From Methylocaldum sp035627495 (GTDB lineage: Bacteria > Pseudomonadota > Gammaproteobacteria > Methylococcales > Methylococcaceae), in NCBI RefSeq assembly GCF_035627495.1, contig NZ_DASPLO010000012.1:8971-72970 (forward strand): DNA of 64,000 nt, read 5' to 3'. The notes under the pieces were generated by a model, which was not told the DNA's origin, searched no databases, and was given only the letters and a program-made list of their open reading frames with translations. This document shows positions 61,406 through 64,000 of this stretch, piece after piece. The position numbers and the translations under genes are program-made. Each line of letters opens with the position of its first letter. The stretch's first letter is position 1.

Positions 61406-63034
61406 CTATTCGTCGCCGACTATTCTTATCGCCCGGTTGGGACAGTATTTTTCCGCGGCTCTTGCCTTCCCGATCAATGCGGCTGAGGGCCGTTCATCGA
61501 GTACGCCGAGTTGGCCTTTATCGTCCACATGAAAAATTTCCGGCGCTTCCGCCATGCAGTTCGCATGGCCCTTGCAGAGATCGTGGTCGACGACCACTTC
61601 GAACGTTTTTCCGGCAGGGCTGGCTAATCCGGGCTCCGCGTATCGCCGCGCCGCAAAATCCGTCGTGGTCTGCCGCCGGCGATACCGGACCGGACAGGGG
61701 GAACCGGGCTCCACCACCATTTTCCGGTAGTCGTCCCGGTAACTTTCCGCCGGGTTCACCAGTTCGAACTCATAGCGCCTCAGCAGCACGCTGAAAATGG
61801 CTTTGATCTGGAACAGGGCAAACGCGTTGCCCGAGCATTTGTGCCTCCCGCCGCCGAAGGCCTGCCAGCCGAATAGGTTTTTGTCCTCCTCCCGATCCGG
61901 GGTATAGCGGTCGGGGTCGAACCGCTCGGGCTCGGGAAACAGCTCGGCGATCCGATGGGTAACCGAAGGCGCTGCGCATACGAACTTGCCCGCCTCGATG
62001 AGGTAATCCTTCACATGGAAATCCTGCATCACCTTGCGCATCAGGATGATCAACGGAGGGTGCAGGCGCAGCACTTCCTTGATGACGTTTTCCAGCTTCG
62101 GCATCCGGCGCAAAGATTCGAAAGTCACGCCGCCATGGGCGCCGAACAGCTCGTCGATTTCCTCAACCACGGTTTTGAGATGCTCGGGATTGCGCAGCAA
62201 TTCGATCAGCACCCAGGCGGTGGTTCCGGAACTGGTGTGATGGCCCGCGAAGACGGTGGCGATCAGCATGCCGGTGATTTCATGAGGACTTAACTTGCTG
62301 CCATCCTCGTAGCTGGCATCGATGAGTGTTTGGAAGACGTTGGTCGCTTTTTCGTGCTTGTGCGCGCGTTTCGCCATGATTTGCGCGACCAGTTCCTGAA
62401 GCCGGGCGCGCGCTTTATCCCGGCGCCGAAATACCGGCAGCGGAAGATTGGGGAAAATGTACGCCACGGGCTGGATACCCTGCTCTAAATCGCGGTAGAT
62501 TTCGGCAAATTGAGTGTTCAGCTCGTGCCTGAACTCAGTCCCAAGCAAGCAGTGGCTCGACGTATAAATGGTCAATTCCTTGGTGAATTCGAGCAGATCG
62601 ATTTCGCCGGATTTGCCCCACTCATCGAGCATGCTTTCGACTTCGGCGACGATGATGTCCGAATACGTGCGCATCGGCTTGTCGCGCAGCGCCGGCATCA
62701 GCATCTGCAATTGCTGGTTTTTCTTCTCGATGGATGCGTCGAAGACCACGCCCCGGCCGAATATGGGCGTCATGATCTTGTAAGCGGCGCCTTGGTCAAG
62801 CGCTTCGTCGGGGGCGCGATAGAAAGCCTCGCTGGCCTCAACGCCGGTCAGCAGCACCATGTTCTGGTGGAAAAGCTTAAACTCGGCGACATCCCCGAGT
62901 TCCTCGCGCAGGCGCATCATGAAGGCGTGCGGATTTCTGCCGAACTCAAAAATATGCCCGGCGACGGGAAGCCCGCCGGAGATGGCCGGGGGCTTCTTAC
63001 GCTGGGTCTTGCTCACGGGGTGCTCACGATCCAT
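61406..63034 (-). CDS. cyp51: CYP51 sterol 14-alpha-demethylase fused to 3Fe-4S ferredoxin
   Basis: A 542-residue natural fusion as known from Methylococcus capsulatus. The P450 part (about residues 15-455) has the oxygen-binding I-helix FAGHHTSSGTTAW, the K-helix ENVIKEVLRLHPPL (EXXR), and the haem loop FGWQAFGGGRHKCSGNAFAL. The C-terminal part (about 470-542) is a ferredoxin with CKGHANCMAEAPEIF and KYCPNRAIRI, a 3Fe-4S pattern. It should remove the 14-alpha methyl of lanosterol. It is convergent with squalene monooxygenase (57 bases apart) and divergent from the NTF2-like gene. Confidence 0.97.
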   Translation of the reverse strand: MDREHPVSKTQRKKPPAISGGLPVAGHIFEFGRNPHAFMMRLREELGDVAEFKLFHQNMVLLTGVEASEAFYRAPDEALDQGAAYKIMTPIFGRGVVFDASIEKKNQQLQMLMPALRDKPMRTYSDIIVAEVESMLDEWGKSGEIDLLEFTKELTIYTSSHCLLGTEFRHELNTQFAEIYRDLEQGIQPVAYIFPNLPLPVFRRRDKARARLQELVAQIMAKRAHKHEKATNVFQTLIDASYEDGSKLSPHEITGMLIATVFAGHHTSSGTTAWVLIELLRNPEHLKTVVEEIDELFGAHGGVTFESLRRMPKLENVIKEVLRLHPPLIILMRKVMQDFHVKDYLIEAGKFVCAAPSVTHRIAELFPEPERFDPDRYTPDREEDKNLFGWQAFGGGRHKCSGNAFALFQIKAIFSVLLRRYEFELVNPAESYRDDYRKMVVEPGSPCPVRYRRRQTTTDFAARRYAEPGLASPAGKTFEVVVDHDLCKGHANCMAEAPEIFHVDDKGQLGVLDERPSAALIGKARAAEKYCPNRAIRIVGDE

Positions 63035-63164
63035 AGTGGCTCCGTCTGCGGGTTTGTACCCGATTATCGTTTGCGTGAATGAAATCGGACATTATCGATG
63101 CGCCCAAAAGCGTAATCATGCCTGAAATCGGGGAAATGTTTCATTGGAAAATAAGGAGTGCGAC

Positions 63165-63767
63165 ATGGCGGGATATCCGCGCGAAGAACTGGAGGAAATG
63201 GTCGAGCGCTGGCTCGCCGCCAACCGGAAGTCGGAAACAGACGGCGACTGGATCAAGAACCTCGGCCCCATGTATACCGGAGACGCCGAATACGGCTGGA
63301 ACATGGGTCCCGATCGGGAATTCCTCGCCAAGGGCAGAAAGCAAATCGAAGATTGGGCCTTGGGGGTTCACATGGAAGGTTTCGAGAAATGGCGCTATCC
63401 GTACGACAAAATCCTGATCGACGAGCGACAGGGGGAGGTTATCGGCATCTGGCGCCAGGTCGCGCCGGTGCAGCGGGAGGGTGGCGGCGACTATGAGGTG
63501 GCCGGCGTGGGCGGCTCCTGGTTCCGCTACGGCGGCGACTACAAGTGGTGCTGGCAACGGGATTTCTTCGACTTGGGCAACGTCAAGGCACTGTTCATGG
63601 AATTGGCGGCCGATGGCAAGCTGGAGCCCCCGGTGAAGCGCAAACTGAGCAAACTGGCGCGGGGGCAGGAACTCGCCGGGGTCTACCCCCTCCACGCGAA
63701 TCCAAGTCTCGGCAAGAAGTTGAAAGGCGTCCTGGCCATGGCGCGCATCGTGCTGTTCGGCAGGTGA
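63165..63767 (+). CDS. NTF2/SnoaL-like protein next to sterol genes
   Basis: A 200-residue soluble protein. It starts with a helix (YPREELEEMVERWLAANRKSE) followed by a cone-like NTF2 fold: YTGDAEYGWNMGPDREFLAKG, IGIWRQVAPV and GGSWFRYGGDYKWCWQRDFF. Several aromatic residues could line a hydrophobic pocket. AAGGAG lies 6-10 bases before ATG 63165. It shares a 130-base divergent region with cyp51. Ketosteroid isomerase also has this fold, so a sterol-handling role is plausible but unproven. Confidence 0.75.
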   Translation: MAGYPREELEEMVERWLAANRKSETDGDWIKNLGPMYTGDAEYGWNMGPDREFLAKGRKQIEDWALGVHMEGFEKWRYPYDKILIDERQGEVIGIWRQVAPVQREGGGDYEVAGVGGSWFRYGGDYKWCWQRDFFDLGNVKALFMELAADGKLEPPVKRKLSKLARGQELAGVYPLHANPSLGKKLKGVLAMARIVLFGR

Positions 63768-63859
63768 CTTGGATGTGGCGAGCCACGGCCTCCGAACCTC
63801 GACAGAGTCCGCGGCTTCTTAAGGGAGCCCTGAATAAATGTAGAAACCGTTCGCGTGTT

Positions 63860-64000
63860 GGGGGTGTCAAGTTAAGTGTGTAACTGGGATTAGTTCATAG
63901 GGTGACGCGATCGCCCAGCAGGATCACGAAGTGGTTCAAAGCCCGCTTCCAATCCTGGATCGGCATGGTCCATTTCTTCTCGATCCGTTGCAGCCCAAGG
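63860..64000 (-). mobile_element. End of an IS256-family insertion sequence
   Basis: On the minus strand the window edge reads IEKKWTMPIQDWKRALNHF then VILLGDRVTL and TGA (63897-63895), the typical C-terminus of IS256-family transposases (KKWTMPIRDW). Outside the stop, GGGTGTCAAGTTAAGTGTGT at about 63863-63882 looks like the terminal inverted repeat. The rest of the element lies beyond the window. Confidence 0.8.

Noticed and set aside
1..64000. CRISPR array, prophage, or rRNA/tRNA genes
   Set aside because: No regular direct repeats with spacers, phage structural genes or conserved RNA motifs were seen by eye; a covariance search would be needed to exclude a tRNA.

Overview
The window reads as chromosomal DNA of a GC-rich gammaproteobacterial methanotroph of the Methylococcus/Methylocaldum type. 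Three things point there: a XoxF-type (lanthanide-binding signature) methanol dehydrogenase with XoxJ and c-type cytochromes (46.1-50.4 kb); a bacterial sterol module with oxidosqualene cyclase, squalene monooxygenase and a CYP51 fused to a 3Fe-4S ferredoxin (57.9-63.8 kb); and gammaproteobacterial core blocks (rlmN-pilW-hisS-yfgM-bamB-der, iscR, ndk, gmk, yicC, rsd). No rRNA, tRNA or CRISPR array was recognised by eye.

Layout. 0-5.2 kb: arsenic operon (arsA 3' part, arsI, arsC, acr3, a methyltransferase), followed by a heavily deleted flavin disulfide reductase/rhodanese pseudogene. 5.5-15.5 kb: accessory region with a lipoprotein, an AT-richer two-gene unit (frameshifted NdpA-like nucleoid protein plus an unknown membrane protein), several secreted proteins, an alpha/beta hydrolase, remnants of a cytochrome c and of VapC and RES toxins, a CvpA-CAP fusion and phnA/yjdM. 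15.5-16.2 kb: palindromic repeats and an IS630 remnant. 16.2-19.7 kb: an ECF42-like sigma factor with two DGPF/YCII proteins, a DUF1579 protein and an SRPBCC protein; a good match to the ECF42 promoter motif lies before the first DGPF gene. 19.8-26.2 kb: a PAS histidine kinase, apparently starting at ATT, divergent from a complete stressosome module (globin-sensing RsbR, RsbS, RsbT, RsbX-like and RsbU-like phosphatases).

26.2-33 kb: second accessory region with a 346-bp inverted-repeat element, a 4.4-kb DUF4062-STAND NTPase gene broken by one in-frame amber codon, and an Xre-RES toxin-antitoxin pair whose 3' flank is duplicated at 13.1 kb. 33-45.9 kb: housekeeping block (Mop-like protein, three-domain acyl-AMP ligase/ACP/acyltransferase, der to rlmN, ndk, iscA, cysteine desulfurase, iscR, gmk). 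46-51 kb: xoxF, xoxJ, cytochrome c, orphan cytochrome oxidase subunit III, a small membrane ORF and a second cytochrome c, probably co-transcribed on the minus strand, then a BON-domain protein. 51-57.7 kb: sparse region with terminators, secreted proteins, yicC, a Ser/Thr kinase, rsd/algQ and a NUDIX hydrolase. 57.9-63.8 kb: sterol genes plus an NTF2-like protein. The right edge enters an IS256-family insertion sequence.

The most interesting candidates are the NdpA-like/membrane protein pair, the amber-interrupted DUF4062-STAND gene, the globin-linked stressosome, the XoxF-COX III arrangement and the compact sterol locus. Functions are assigned from recognisable motifs and neighbourhood only; no database search was run.
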